In this document: one piece after another, positions 26,749 through 35,526 of the stretch
How the letters are laid out: each line of letters starts with the position of its first letter
Position numbering within the stretch: position 1 is the stretch's first letter
DNA from: Clostridiales bacterium
GTDB taxonomy: Bacteria > Bacillota > Dethiobacteria > Dethiobacterales > Dethiobacteraceae
DNA: 64,000 bases
Reading direction: 5' to 3'
NCBI GenBank assembly: GCA_018335855.1
Contig: JAGXRM010000053.1
Span: 28,554-92,553 of the forward strand
Translations under genes and position numbers: made by a program
The notes under the pieces: model-generated
Told to the model about the DNA's origin: nothing
Seen by the model: only the letters and a program-made list of their open reading frames with translations
The model's database searches: none

Positions 26749-26757
26749 AACTAATTA

Positions 26758-26775
26758 ATTGCGCCGTGGCGCAAT
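26758..26775 (+). other. Hairpin downstream of GcvH-like gene (terminator without T-run, or SECIS-like)
   Basis: ATTGCG pairs with CGCAAT around CCGTGG. The loop sequence matches the CCGTGGA loop of the SECIS at 21346-21364, and its centre is about 18 nt after the TGA of the preceding gene. No T-run follows, so a standard terminator is doubtful. Confidence 0.45.
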
Positions 26776-26882
26776 ACGCTTGTGTGGGGAAGCTATGGAC
26801 GACATCAGAGAAATTCCCACTATGCTGAGTCACAGTTTTATCGTATTCAGAGATTCTTCTGACTAACTGCTATGAAACGGGG

Positions 26883-27719
26883 GTGTGGACAGTGAGGAAT
26901 GCGCATGACTTCTGGGGAGAATTTATTGGGACCTTTATTCTAGTATTTTTCGGCTGTGGCGGCATTGCCGTAACTATACTCTTTTCATCACTCACGGGCC
27001 TGTTCCAGGTAGCAGTTGTATGGGGAATCGGGGTTAGTCTGGCAATCTATGCGACCCGGCATCTTTCCTGCGCGCATCTTAATCCGGCCGTGAGTGTTGC
27101 CATGGTTGCGGCGGGACGGATGTCCGTCAAAAGACTGCCTACGTACCTCATTGCGCAACTGCTCGGATCCATTGCTGCTGCGTTATTACTCTACACAATC
27201 TTTTCCGGCTCCATTACCCAGTTCGAGGCGCTAAACGGAATTTTGCGGGGTTCACCGGATTCATTAAAAACCGTAATGATCTTCAGCAGCTTTTATCCGA
27301 ACCCCGGATCGGTACCGGTGGCGGCCATTGGGGTTCCCGCTGCTTTTCTAGCGGAAATGACCGGCACGTTTATTCTGGTGTTTCTGATTTTTACGCTTAC
27401 AGACGGCTGTAACCTAGGTCGGCCAGACAACAGTTTAGCCCCGCTTTTTATCGGCCTGACGGTTGCTATGGTGATTGCTGTGATGGCGCCTCTGACTCAG
27501 GCGGCGCTGAACCCGGCGAGGGATCTTGGGCCGAGAGTCATCGCATATTTCATGGGTTGGCGGGGAGTCGCTTTCCCGGAACAGATAGGCGGCTATCTCG
27601 CAGTCTACATTATTGCCCCCCTTGCGGGTGCGGGACTAGCCGCGATGTTTTTTTCCAAGCTCGTCCGACCACTTATGGACAGTAAGGGTACAGCGGAACG
27701 ATGTGATTGCCGACCTTAG
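26883..27719 (+). CDS. MIP-family channel (aquaporin/glycerol facilitator-like)
   Basis: A 278-residue six-helix channel with both half-helix signatures: LNPAVS in the first half and LNPARD in the second. Such channels pass water or small neutral solutes. Next to a methanol-utilisation locus, it could let methanol or a similar small molecule enter, which is inference. The start is GTG at 26883, with a second GTG at 26892 possible. The C-terminus ends in a short Cys-containing tail (ERCDCRP). Confidence 0.85.
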   Translation: MWTVRNAHDFWGEFIGTFILVFFGCGGIAVTILFSSLTGLFQVAVVWGIGVSLAIYATRHLSCAHLNPAVSVAMVAAGRMSVKRLPTYLIAQLLGSIAAALLLYTIFSGSITQFEALNGILRGSPDSLKTVMIFSSFYPNPGSVPVAAIGVPAAFLAEMTGTFILVFLIFTLTDGCNLGRPDNSLAPLFIGLTVAMVIAVMAPLTQAALNPARDLGPRVIAYFMGWRGVAFPEQIGGYLAVYIIAPLAGAGLAAMFFSKLVRPLMDSKGTAERCDCRP

Positions 27720-27761
27720 AAAACGTCCACAACCAGATGATTACTAGAGAGGTGTTACGCC

Positions 27762-29744
27762 ATGACGGATGGCTTATCGCTGGAGAAACGAGCAGACCGG
27801 ATTCAAAAATCCTGGCAGGGGTTTATTGTCCGAGGGAAAATGGAGTCTTATGTTGTTCGCGATATGATTGCGAGCTCCTGGGAACGCTCTCTGGCTGCAG
27901 GTGTTAATCCTTACGGGAATTTACGTTACCTGGTAACCAGTAAAAGCAATACAAATAACCGCAATTTAATTAAAATCAGCAGGCCGTTTTTAGATAACCT
28001 GCACACTTTTATCAAGGGTTCGGATTTTATGGTATTGCTCACCGATGATGAAGGAACGATTGTTAAAATTCTCGGAGATCCGGTGATTATGCAAAAAATG
28101 AGAAGCTTCCCTTTTTGGGAAGGGGCGAACTGGGACGAGGAAAGCTGCGGCACAAATTGTATCGGACTGGCCATTCGGGAAAAAATGCCGATTCAGGTTT
28201 TTGCGTCAGAGCATTTTAACCAGCAACTGCATATAATTGTGGGCTCCGCCGCTCCTTTTTTTAATCCCAGCGGGAAGTTTCTCGGTGTGGTGGCACTGGT
28301 CGGGTTTTACAGTGACTTTCACCCCCATACGTTGGGAATGGTTGTAGCTTCGGTTAAGGCGATAGAAAATCAACTGCTGTTCATTGAGGCGAACCAGAGC
28401 CTAAAGCGGTCTTATAAAGAAGCCACAACAATTATGGAAGAAATGACGGCTGGGTTAATTTCCGTAGATACACTTGGCAGTATCACCATGCTCAATACCT
28501 TAGCGCGCAAAATGTTGGGTATTACCGCTCAGGACTGGCTTGGGAAAAATATAGGCGAACTATTTGGTGAAAAATCGCCACTCATTCACGCTCTGCATGA
28601 AGGCAGAGGGTTTTCCGACCGTGAAATTAAAATGAACGATAGTGGTGTCACCAAACGATTTTCCTGCAGCGCCAATGTGATGAAAGACGAAAATAATCAG
28701 ACGCTTGGCATGGTTGTCACCATTCATGAAGATAAGGCCATCCGGCGACTTGTGAATAGAGCTCTTGGGTCGCAAGCAACGTTTACATTTGACGATATAC
28801 TCGGCGAGCATGGAACTCTAAAAAAAGCAATTAATGTGGCTATCCGGGCTGCAGCGTCCGATAGCACTCTGCTGATTCAGGGGGAGAGCGGCACAGGAAA
28901 AGAAATGTTCGCACAGGCTATCCATAACTCCAGCGAACGAGCTAGAGCCCCGTTTGTAGCCATCAACTGTGCCGGTATTCCGCGGGAGCTGGTGGAAAGC
29001 GAACTGTTCGGCTATGAAGCTGGAGCTTTTACAGGTGCTAAAAAAGAGGGCCGTCCCGGAAAATTTGAGTTGGCGCAGGGAGGCACAATCTTTCTTGACG
29101 AAATCGGAGATATGTCTCTGGAAACACAGGCGCATTTGCTACGGGTATTGCAGGATAAAACTATAACCCGTCTCAGCGGACAATTTCCGATACCCATTGA
29201 TGTAAGAGTTATTGTCGCTACGCACCGCGACCTAATTTCCCTGGTGGATGAAGGAACCTACCGACTTGATCTTTTTTACCGGATTAATGTCATTAACTTG
29301 AAAGTGCCCAGTTTGCGTGACCGGGGAACGGATGTCCTGTTGCTGGCCCGACTATTTTTGGAGAAAATCAGCGGGAAGATGGGGCTTCCCATTACGCCCG
29401 TACTTTCCGCCAAATGCGAAGACAGACTTTTATCATATCCCTGGCCAGGCAATGTCCGTGAGTTACAGAATGTAATTGAACAGGCCATGTTTATATCCAA
29501 CTTTGCGGCGGAGTTGCGCGAGGAACATCTTCCTGAGAAGCTTCTGAACGGAAGAAAAGAAATGCCCGGCCATCTTACCCAGATGGCTCTGGAGCTTCAG
29601 GAGTCTATGCATATCAAGCATACTCTGGACGTTTGCGGGGGAAATATCAGCCGTTGCGCAAAAATACTTGGGATTGCGCGAAATACTCTATACCGGAAAA
29701 TAGAAAAGTATGATCTCTCGAGGAGGGGTGAAGGTGGAAATTGA
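27762..29744 (+). CDS. Sigma54-dependent transcriptional activator (AcoR-like)
   Basis: A 660-residue enhancer-binding protein. An N-terminal GAF-type sensor (about residues 60-200, with [18 protein letters not shown] as in AcoR proteins) and a PAS domain (about 220-320) precede the AAA+ domain. The latter has Walker A GESGTGKE near residue 375, the sigma54-contacting GAFTGA loop near 420 and Walker [10 protein letters not shown] Fis-type HTH ([20 protein letters not shown]) ends the protein. A sigma54 promoter with three upstream palindromes lies about 900 nt downstream, ahead of mtaB, so this protein is the obvious methanol-operon activator. It overlaps the next gene by 11 nt. Confidence 0.93.
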   Translation: MTDGLSLEKRADRIQKSWQGFIVRGKMESYVVRDMIASSWERSLAAGVNPYGNLRYLVTSKSNTNNRNLIKISRPFLDNLHTFIKGSDFMVLLTDDEGTIVKILGDPVIMQKMRSFPFWEGANWDEESCGTNCIGLAIREKMPIQVFASEHFNQQLHIIVGSAAPFFNPSGKFLGVVALVGFYSDFHPHTLGMVVASVKAIENQLLFIEANQSLKRSYKEATTIMEEMTAGLISVDTLGSITMLNTLARKMLGITAQDWLGKNIGELFGEKSPLIHALHEGRGFSDREIKMNDSGVTKRFSCSANVMKDENNQTLGMVVTIHEDKAIRRLVNRALGSQATFTFDDILGEHGTLKKAINVAIRAAASDSTLLIQGESGTGKEMFAQAIHNSSERARAPFVAINCAGIPRELVESELFGYEAGAFTGAKKEGRPGKFELAQGGTIFLDEIGDMSLETQAHLLRVLQDKTITRLSGQFPIPIDVRVIVATHRDLISLVDEGTYRLDLFYRINVINLKVPSLRDRGTDVLLLARLFLEKISGKMGLPITPVLSAKCEDRLLSYPWPGNVRELQNVIEQAMFISNFAAELREEHLPEKLLNGRKEMPGHLTQMALELQESMHIKHTLDVCGGNISRCAKILGIARNTLYRKIEKYDLSRRGEGGN

Positions 29745-30480
29745 TTACAATAAAATTTTCACAAGATATGATCTGCAAACCGGAGAAAAGGAGCAGCCGC
29801 CTCAGGAACTGTCGCGGGATCCGGGCCTGCGTGAGATTATCGACTGTGTAGTTATGGGCGATATTCAAAATATCACGGAAGTTGTGCAAAAAAATCTTAA
29901 GACAAAGGACCCGCTGGAGATTATCTACCGCGCGTTAATTCCTGCCATGGAACATGTGAGCAGGTTGTGGGAAGAAAATATTTTTTATCTGCCACAGACA
30001 TTGAACTCGTCAGACGCTATGCTGATAGGAATAGAAATATGTGAAAAGAAAATGGGTAAAGCCATAGAGAAAAAAGGTGTGGTAATCACACATACGGCGG
30101 AAGGGGATATCCATGATCTCGGCCAGAAAATCGTCAATGCCCAGCTGCGCGCGCAGGGGTATGAAGTTCTGGATCTTGGCAGGGATGTCCCGGTGGAGAC
30201 AGTCATAGAAGCGGTTAAAAAACAACGACCGCTGATGCTTACCGGAACCGCCGGACTGACAATCAATATGGATGCGTTTCAGCGAATATCAAATCTTCTC
30301 CGCGAAGAAGGTTTTGATATTCCCTTCGCGTGCGGTGGCGGCGGCGGTGTCTCACGCAATTATATAAACTCGTTGGAGTTTGGTATTTTTGGCAAAGATG
30401 CCCGTGAGGCTCCAAAAATGGCAACTGACGCCCGGGCAGGATTAACCTGGTTGCAAATCAGGGAAAGATATAATGAATAA
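29734..30480 (+). CDS. mtaC2: Methanol corrinoid protein MtaC paralogue
   Basis: A 248-residue corrinoid protein with a helical cap and a B12-binding domain with [33 protein letters not shown]; the His of DIHDLG is the cobalt ligand. It is a clear paralogue of the MtaC at 32178. I place the start at GTG 29734, with AGGAGG seven bases upstream, giving [13 protein letters not shown] in line with the paralogue. An ATG at 29710 is in frame but lies before that site. It is transcribed with the activator gene, outside the sigma54 operon. It may carry methyl groups for another MtaB or under different conditions. Confidence 0.9.
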   Translation: MEIDYNKIFTRYDLQTGEKEQPPQELSRDPGLREIIDCVVMGDIQNITEVVQKNLKTKDPLEIIYRALIPAMEHVSRLWEENIFYLPQTLNSSDAMLIGIEICEKKMGKAIEKKGVVITHTAEGDIHDLGQKIVNAQLRAQGYEVLDLGRDVPVETVIEAVKKQRPLMLTGTAGLTINMDAFQRISNLLREEGFDIPFACGGGGGVSRNYINSLEFGIFGKDAREAPKMATDARAGLTWLQIRERYNE

Positions 30481-30573
30481 TTGCTCCATTATGGAGCAAT
30501 GCTCCAAAATGGAGCAGTATGCATGTACGATAAAACAAGCCTTTTCAAATAATCGTTCCATTATGGAACGATT
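30480..30573. promoter_or_regulatory. Three palindromic operator-like sites (putative enhancer) upstream of mtaB
   Basis: Three copies of a GYTCCAWWATGGARC palindrome lie at 30480-30500, 30500-30516 and 30551-30573. The first and third are extended perfect inverted repeats of 21 and 23 bp. Centre spacings are about 18 and 54 nt. They lie roughly 70-165 bp upstream of a sigma54 promoter, the usual place for enhancer-binding protein sites. Confidence 0.75.
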
Positions 30574-30644
30574 TTGTTTTAATAACTCCCGGTTATCTGG
30601 GGTATATGCGCCTAAAGGACGGAAGATTCCGAATTTTAGGACAA

Positions 30645-30660
30645 TGGCATACTTCTTGCA
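30645..30660 (+). promoter_or_regulatory. Sigma54 (-24/-12) promoter of the mtaB operon
   Basis: TGGCAT-ACTTC-TTGCA matches the -24/-12 consensus TGGCAC-N5-TTGCA with one mismatch and exact GG-to-GC spacing. It lies 112 nt upstream of mtaB and downstream of the three palindromes, and the gene for a sigma54 activator is adjacent. Confidence 0.82.
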
Positions 30661-30771
30661 ATTAGTCTTATGCAGAATAACCGGAAGGTGATTGATGATC
30701 ATTAGTAGATCGTATCAATTGTCCGGTGTGTGTTGGAGAACGGAAGCGAAAAAAAGAAAAGGAGGAAGTTG

Positions 30772-32148
30772 ATGATGGCTAAATATACCAAAATGGCTTA
30801 TGACAGTGCTGAAGAAATGATTTTTGGAACGGCTAAATTTCCTGTAAAGTATGGCAGGGACTTTGAGGTTGGAGGAGGGATTGTCTATCCCGAATTAGTC
30901 CCGCACCCCAGGCCCGGTTCCGAAGAAACAAAGAAAAGCCTGATGCGGGAATATGAACGGATGGTCAATGACGCTCTGGAGCGCGCTGTCAACCTTGGCT
31001 TTCCGGGTATCCAGATTGAGCTGGAACATGTTTGGCAGATGACTAAGAACCCAGATTGGGGCGGCGATATTGCCGGGCAGACTAGAAAGCAGCAGGAAGA
31101 CTTTTACCAGAAATACGGGCTCAAGAGTGCTATCAGGGCAACGATCGCTGATAACAGGAAACCGGATGAGGAAAATATCCGAGACTGCAAATCGCTTGAA
31201 CTGGCGCTGAAAACTTTCGAATCAAGCGCGGCTAACGGAGCAGACAACCTGTCTATGGAAAGTGTCGGCGGCAAAGAAATTTCCGACTACTGCATCGTCC
31301 GTCAGGATATCCGCGGTGTTCTTTTTGGCATCGGTGTTCTTGGCAGCAGGGATATGGAGTTTATGTGGAAGAAGATTGTTGACATCGCCAACAAGTACGG
31401 TGCTACCCCAGGCGGTGACACCGATTGTGCTCAGGCCAACGTCGCTATGTTTATGGCCGGCGGCATGCTCGATAAATCTGTACCCCACACATTTGCGGCA
31501 GTTACCCGGGCTATCGCCGCCGGGCGGACACTGACCGCCTATGAAATGGGGGCAAAGGGTCCGACAAAGGATTGCGCCTATGAAGATCCCATTATCAAGG
31601 CAATTACAGGTATCCCCATCTCTACGGAAGGAAAGAGCTGCGCCTGCGCCCATGCCGATCTGCAGGGCAACCTAATCGCAGCGGTCTGTGACCTGTGGAG
31701 CAATGAAGCGGTAGAATACCATGATATGTTTGGCGGCACCACTCCCGCGGTCTTTACGGAAATTCTGGGCTTCGACGTGGCTCTGATGAACACGGCGATC
31801 GCTTTGGGGAAAGCAAAAGACTTGCAGGAAATGTTTATAAACTCAGATCTTTACCGCGACCCACACAGCTTTGTGGTCGCTCCTCATAATGCTTACCAAA
31901 TCGGACAGGCGTTGGTGGCAAACAATACAGATTACTACAACCGTGCCAGGGCGGCTGCTGTGAAATCGGCCCAGTTAATTTTGGCCGACGGAAAAATGTT
32001 GCTCTCCAATTTCGAAAAGGAAGTACTCCAGAAGACTCTGCGTGAATTGGAAAGCTTCCCCGACAAAGAGAGTGACTTTATTGACCAGTGCGTAAACGCT
32101 TACAAGAAAGTGATTCCGGGCTTCAACCCTGCCAACTATGGGCTGTAA
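30772..32148 (+). CDS. mtaB: Methanol:corrinoid methyltransferase
   Basis: A 458-residue zinc enzyme that moves the methyl group of methanol to the corrinoid of MtaC. It follows the Methanosarcina MtaB pattern throughout (MAYDSAEEMIFGTAKFPVKYG at the start, PANYGL at the end). Its metal ligands are recognisable as Glu163 (MESVGGKE), Cys219 (GDTDCAQAN) and Cys268 (TKDCAYED), almost the same numbering as Glu164, Cys220 and Cys269 of M. barkeri. AAGGAGG lies six bases before ATG 30772; the next ATG, 30775, is equally plausible. It is the first gene of the sigma54-controlled methanol operon. Confidence 0.95.
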   Translation: MMAKYTKMAYDSAEEMIFGTAKFPVKYGRDFEVGGGIVYPELVPHPRPGSEETKKSLMREYERMVNDALERAVNLGFPGIQIELEHVWQMTKNPDWGGDIAGQTRKQQEDFYQKYGLKSAIRATIADNRKPDEENIRDCKSLELALKTFESSAANGADNLSMESVGGKEISDYCIVRQDIRGVLFGIGVLGSRDMEFMWKKIVDIANKYGATPGGDTDCAQANVAMFMAGGMLDKSVPHTFAAVTRAIAAGRTLTAYEMGAKGPTKDCAYEDPIIKAITGIPISTEGKSCACAHADLQGNLIAAVCDLWSNEAVEYHDMFGGTTPAVFTEILGFDVALMNTAIALGKAKDLQEMFINSDLYRDPHSFVVAPHNAYQIGQALVANNTDYYNRARAAAVKSAQLILADGKMLLSNFEKEVLQKTLRELESFPDKESDFIDQCVNAYKKVIPGFNPANYGL

Positions 32149-32177
32149 AAATTCAAATGGAACAGGAGGAAATAAAA

Positions 32178-32921
32178 ATGGCGACTGTCGATTTAAATAG
32201 TGTGTTTGTACGATATGACCTGAAAAAAGAAGTGATTGAGAAATCTGTTTCCACCAGCAAGGATGTACTGTTGCAAGCAGTGATTACTGCTGTGGTGGAC
32301 GGCGATGAGGATGCAATTCCCGGTGCCGTTAATGCTGCGTTCGCAGCCCATGACCCCATGGATATCATTAAGGACGGCTTGGTTAAAGGAATGGCGGAAG
32401 TCAGCCGCCTGTGGGATGAGGGTGTCTACTTCCTGCCCCAGACCATTATCTCCTCTGATGCCATGCTGGCCGGCATAGAAATCTGTGAAGAGAAAATGGG
32501 CAAAGCAATGGATAAGAAGGGTGTCGTAATCACACATACAGCGGAAGGCGACATCCACGACCTCGGCCAGAAAATTGTGAACGCCCTCTTGCGGGCCAAT
32601 GGTTTTGAAGTCGTTGATCTCGGCAAAGATGTTCCGGTGGACGATGTCATCAGCGCGGTGAAAAAGTACAAACCCGTGATGGTCACTGGAACAGCGCTCA
32701 TGACCACAACAATGACCGCTTTTAAGAAAATAGCGAGCCGTCTCACCCACGACCATAATGAATTGCCGTTCGTCTGCGGTGGCGGTGCTGTTTCTTTGGA
32801 GTATGTAAACAGTTTTGACACGGGCATCTGGGGTAAAGACGCCCAGCAGGCACCCGGTATGGCGGAGGACGCCGTATCCGGTAAGAGCTGGAGTCAGATT
32901 AGGGAAAAATACAACGGATAG
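32178..32921 (+). CDS. mtaC: Methanol corrinoid protein
   Basis: A 247-residue corrinoid carrier with helical cap and B12 domain; the lower-axial His is in [16 protein letters not shown]. It starts ATVDLNSVFVRYDLKKEV. The ATG at 32178 follows AGGAGG, while the frame remains open upstream into mtaB. It forms the MtaBC methyl-transfer complex with the preceding gene product. The paralogue at 29734 shares most motifs. Confidence 0.95.
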   Translation: MATVDLNSVFVRYDLKKEVIEKSVSTSKDVLLQAVITAVVDGDEDAIPGAVNAAFAAHDPMDIIKDGLVKGMAEVSRLWDEGVYFLPQTIISSDAMLAGIEICEEKMGKAMDKKGVVITHTAEGDIHDLGQKIVNALLRANGFEVVDLGKDVPVDDVISAVKKYKPVMVTGTALMTTTMTAFKKIASRLTHDHNELPFVCGGGAVSLEYVNSFDTGIWGKDAQQAPGMAEDAVSGKSWSQIREKYNG

Positions 32922-32939
32922 TTAAGGGGGTGCGAGGCC

Positions 32940-33884
32940 GTGATTATCGATGTTGTAATCGGATTTCTCGGAAGCGGCAAGACAACGTTTATGCTTGGGG
33001 TAATCACGGCCTTATCGCACCAACAGAAACTGGCTGTCATCGTTAACGAATTTGGCGACATCGGGATAGACGGGACAGTTCTTAAAGAGTACGATGACAC
33101 GGAAGTTGTGGAACTCGCCAGCGGTTGTATCTGCTGTTCGTTAAGTAAAGACCTGGTTGCGCAGGTAGAGATGATTGCGTGCCGCTTTGCTCCCGACCGT
33201 CTGCTGATCGAACCTTCCGGTGTAGCCACGGTAGCCAGCCTGCTCATGGCGCTGCGCAGTCTGAAGCTTGAACAATATGTTGATGAAATTCGGATTATCT
33301 GCATTCTTGACGCCGTTAACTTTTCAGAGTTTTATACACAAAATCGCCTTTATGTGGAAGCTCAGCTCCGGGCTGCCAGCCTTGTAATCATCAATAAAGC
33401 AGACTTGAGTACCAAAGAAGCGGTGGTGGAAGTCAGAGAACTGGCAGCAAGTCTGAACGCTAATGCGGTAATTGTGACCACAACGTATTGCCGTGTTTTG
33501 ACCGCGGATTATCTGAGTCCGAGGGAAATTCCCGAAAATTTTATCGACGGGAACATCGACGCGGGTACGGGTCAGTCGCCTGTGGCGCACGGTCTGGAAA
33601 AGATTAGTATGCCATGTAACGGTTCCCTGCGTTTTGCGGCATTGGACGAATTTTTAAGAGATCTGCAGCGCGGTGAGTTCGGAAATATCCTCCGCGCCAA
33701 GGGTATCGTTCATACCCGGGAGAGGGGGTGGGTTTTGTTCAATCTCGCTTCCGGCTATATCTCGTTTGCTCCGCTTAGGAAACCTCAGACGGCCGGCAAG
33801 ATTTTTGTCCTGGGAAACCAACTGGCTAGAGATGCTTTTTTTGCAAGCTTAGACGCATGCGATGGTAAGGAGGCGAGCCGATGA
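32940..33884 (+). CDS. CobW/G3E-family GTPase, putative metal chaperone
   Basis: A 314-residue COG0523 GTPase with P-loop GFLGSGKTTF, the metal-binding GCICCS (CxCC) motif, a LIEPSG switch and the NKAD motif, followed by a C-terminal CobW domain. Proteins of this group deliver zinc or other metals to client enzymes. Lying inside the methanol operon between mtaC and the activase gene, it could insert zinc into MtaB or MtaA, or assist corrinoid handling. Start is GTG behind AAGGGGG. Its stop overlaps the next start (ATGA). Confidence 0.88.
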   Translation: MIIDVVIGFLGSGKTTFMLGVITALSHQQKLAVIVNEFGDIGIDGTVLKEYDDTEVVELASGCICCSLSKDLVAQVEMIACRFAPDRLLIEPSGVATVASLLMALRSLKLEQYVDEIRIICILDAVNFSEFYTQNRLYVEAQLRAASLVIINKADLSTKEAVVEVRELAASLNANAVIVTTTYCRVLTADYLSPREIPENFIDGNIDAGTGQSPVAHGLEKISMPCNGSLRFAALDEFLRDLQRGEFGNILRAKGIVHTRERGWVLFNLASGYISFAPLRKPQTAGKIFVLGNQLARDAFFASLDACDGKEASR

Positions 33885-35491
33885 AAAAAATCGGGATCGC
33901 TCTTGACCTGGGAACCAGCGGCTTTCGGGGCCAGGCCATTGACCTGGAAACCAAAAGAATTTTAAAAACTGTGATGACAGCGCGTCACCCGTTGCCCGGC
34001 GCCAATGTGATTGATCATCTTAATTTTGCTATTGATGCGGGTAGCGATGCGGCGCACCAAATTATTATCATTACGATTAACCAGATTATCGGTCTGTTAC
34101 GTTTGCCCGGACAGGTTATAGAGCGTCTTGCCGTCTGCGGGAATCCGATTCAGCTCTCTCTCTTTGAAAATATTGAAATCCGGGATCTCGCTTATGCGGG
34201 TGAAAATAAAAAGCGCCTGCTTGGGATTGTCCCACCCGACCGTGGCAGCAAGGAGTATCCGGCAAGCCATTTTCCGGAGCTTGACATAAATAAAGACTGC
34301 CATGTTTTTATTCCTCCTGCGGTAGAGCATGAAATCGGCGCTGATGCCCTGGCTATGCTTGTACTGTCGGGAATCTTGGAACAGAAGGAAATCTGTCTTG
34401 CCACCGACTACGGAACTAATGCGGAGATGGCCCTGAAGGTAGGGGATAAAATTTTTACGGGCTCTTGTGCGGCTGGGCCCGCCCTGGAAGGCCAGCATAT
34501 CGAGAGTGGAATGCTGGCGGCACCTGGTGCCATTGCCGACATCCACCCTGAGGGCACCGGCCATCGCTGCCTTGTGCTGAATGAGGAGATGCAGCCGGAG
34601 GAAGGCGACCTAGTTTCCCTTGAATCAGGCGCAGTTCTGGCTCGGGGGAAGCTTACAGCCAAAGGTGTGACAGGAACTGGGGTCGTCGCTGCGCTTTCCC
34701 GCGGCTTTGATACCAACCTGATCCGCCTGCCGTATATTAATACTCCAAGTACCTATCTTCACCTAGCAAATGGTATCCGTTTTGGCGAGGATGATCTTCT
34801 TGAGGCGGGTAAAGCGATTGGCGCGCTGCGAGCGGGATACCTAACGCTAACCGCCGAGGCGGGAATTGCTGTTGAAGATATTAATACAGCCTATATGGCT
34901 GGCGCTTCCGGTACCTATGTAGACGCGGTAAAAGCAATGCGTATCGGTATGGTACCGCCCAGGGTTAAGGAAATCCACCAGGTCGGCAATACATCGCTGA
35001 CCATGGCCCGGGAAATTGTCCTGAATCCAGCACGCTTAAGAGAATTGGACGGTATTGCCGGGCAATTACGCGCAAGCCACTGTATGTTTGGCAATTCCAA
35101 AGTATTTGAGAAGGCGTATCTTCTGGAACTTTCCTATTGGACAGAAGGAATGCCCTGGGAGCAGTATGAAAAATTCTCTAAAATGTATCGTCTCCCCGCT
35201 TTACCGCAGCCGAAAACAGGCACCTGTGCTGTTACTAAAGTACCACGCGATATTTTAGACGTTGGCGCGGCAGGGGTAGTAACTATTGAAAAAGTCGGTT
35301 TTGAAAAGAAAAACGAGGTAGAGGGATGCATATCCTGTGGTCACTGCATAAAAGAATGTCCTGAACGGGCACTTCAGATTGATGATAAAACAATAACCAT
35401 GCGCATGGATTATTGCAGTGGCACTGCCTGCCGGCGCTGTGAGCATGTCTGCCCTGAAAAGGTTTTCCAGCTGAATACGTTCTGGTTATAA
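33881..35491 (+). CDS. ramA: RamA/MAP-like corrinoid reductive activase with C-terminal 4Fe-4S domain
   Basis: A 536-residue ASKHA-type activator (IALDLGTSGFRGQAID, TDYGTNAEMALK, TGTGVVAALSRG; DUF4445). Its C-terminus carries two cysteine groups, CISCGHCIKECPE and CSGTACRRCEHVCPE, typical of a dicluster ferredoxin domain. That layout is the one of methanogen RamA, in contrast to the N-terminal 2Fe-2S form at 14255. It should reduce inactive Co(II)-MtaC to Co(I) with ATP. The gene overlaps the GTPase gene by 4 nt and precedes mtaA. Confidence 0.92.
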   Translation: MKKIGIALDLGTSGFRGQAIDLETKRILKTVMTARHPLPGANVIDHLNFAIDAGSDAAHQIIIITINQIIGLLRLPGQVIERLAVCGNPIQLSLFENIEIRDLAYAGENKKRLLGIVPPDRGSKEYPASHFPELDINKDCHVFIPPAVEHEIGADALAMLVLSGILEQKEICLATDYGTNAEMALKVGDKIFTGSCAAGPALEGQHIESGMLAAPGAIADIHPEGTGHRCLVLNEEMQPEEGDLVSLESGAVLARGKLTAKGVTGTGVVAALSRGFDTNLIRLPYINTPSTYLHLANGIRFGEDDLLEAGKAIGALRAGYLTLTAEAGIAVEDINTAYMAGASGTYVDAVKAMRIGMVPPRVKEIHQVGNTSLTMAREIVLNPARLRELDGIAGQLRASHCMFGNSKVFEKAYLLELSYWTEGMPWEQYEKFSKMYRLPALPQPKTGTCAVTKVPRDILDVGAAGVVTIEKVGFEKKNEVEGCISCGHCIKECPERALQIDDKTITMRMDYCSGTACRRCEHVCPEKVFQLNTFWL

Positions 35492-35526
35492 GCCAGTGAC
35501 AGCAGCATAATAAGGAGGAATGGAAA

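Noticed and set aside
30480..30573. CRISPR-like or simple tandem repeat
   Set aside because: Only three short palindromes with unequal spacing are present; their place upstream of a sigma54 promoter fits enhancer sites.
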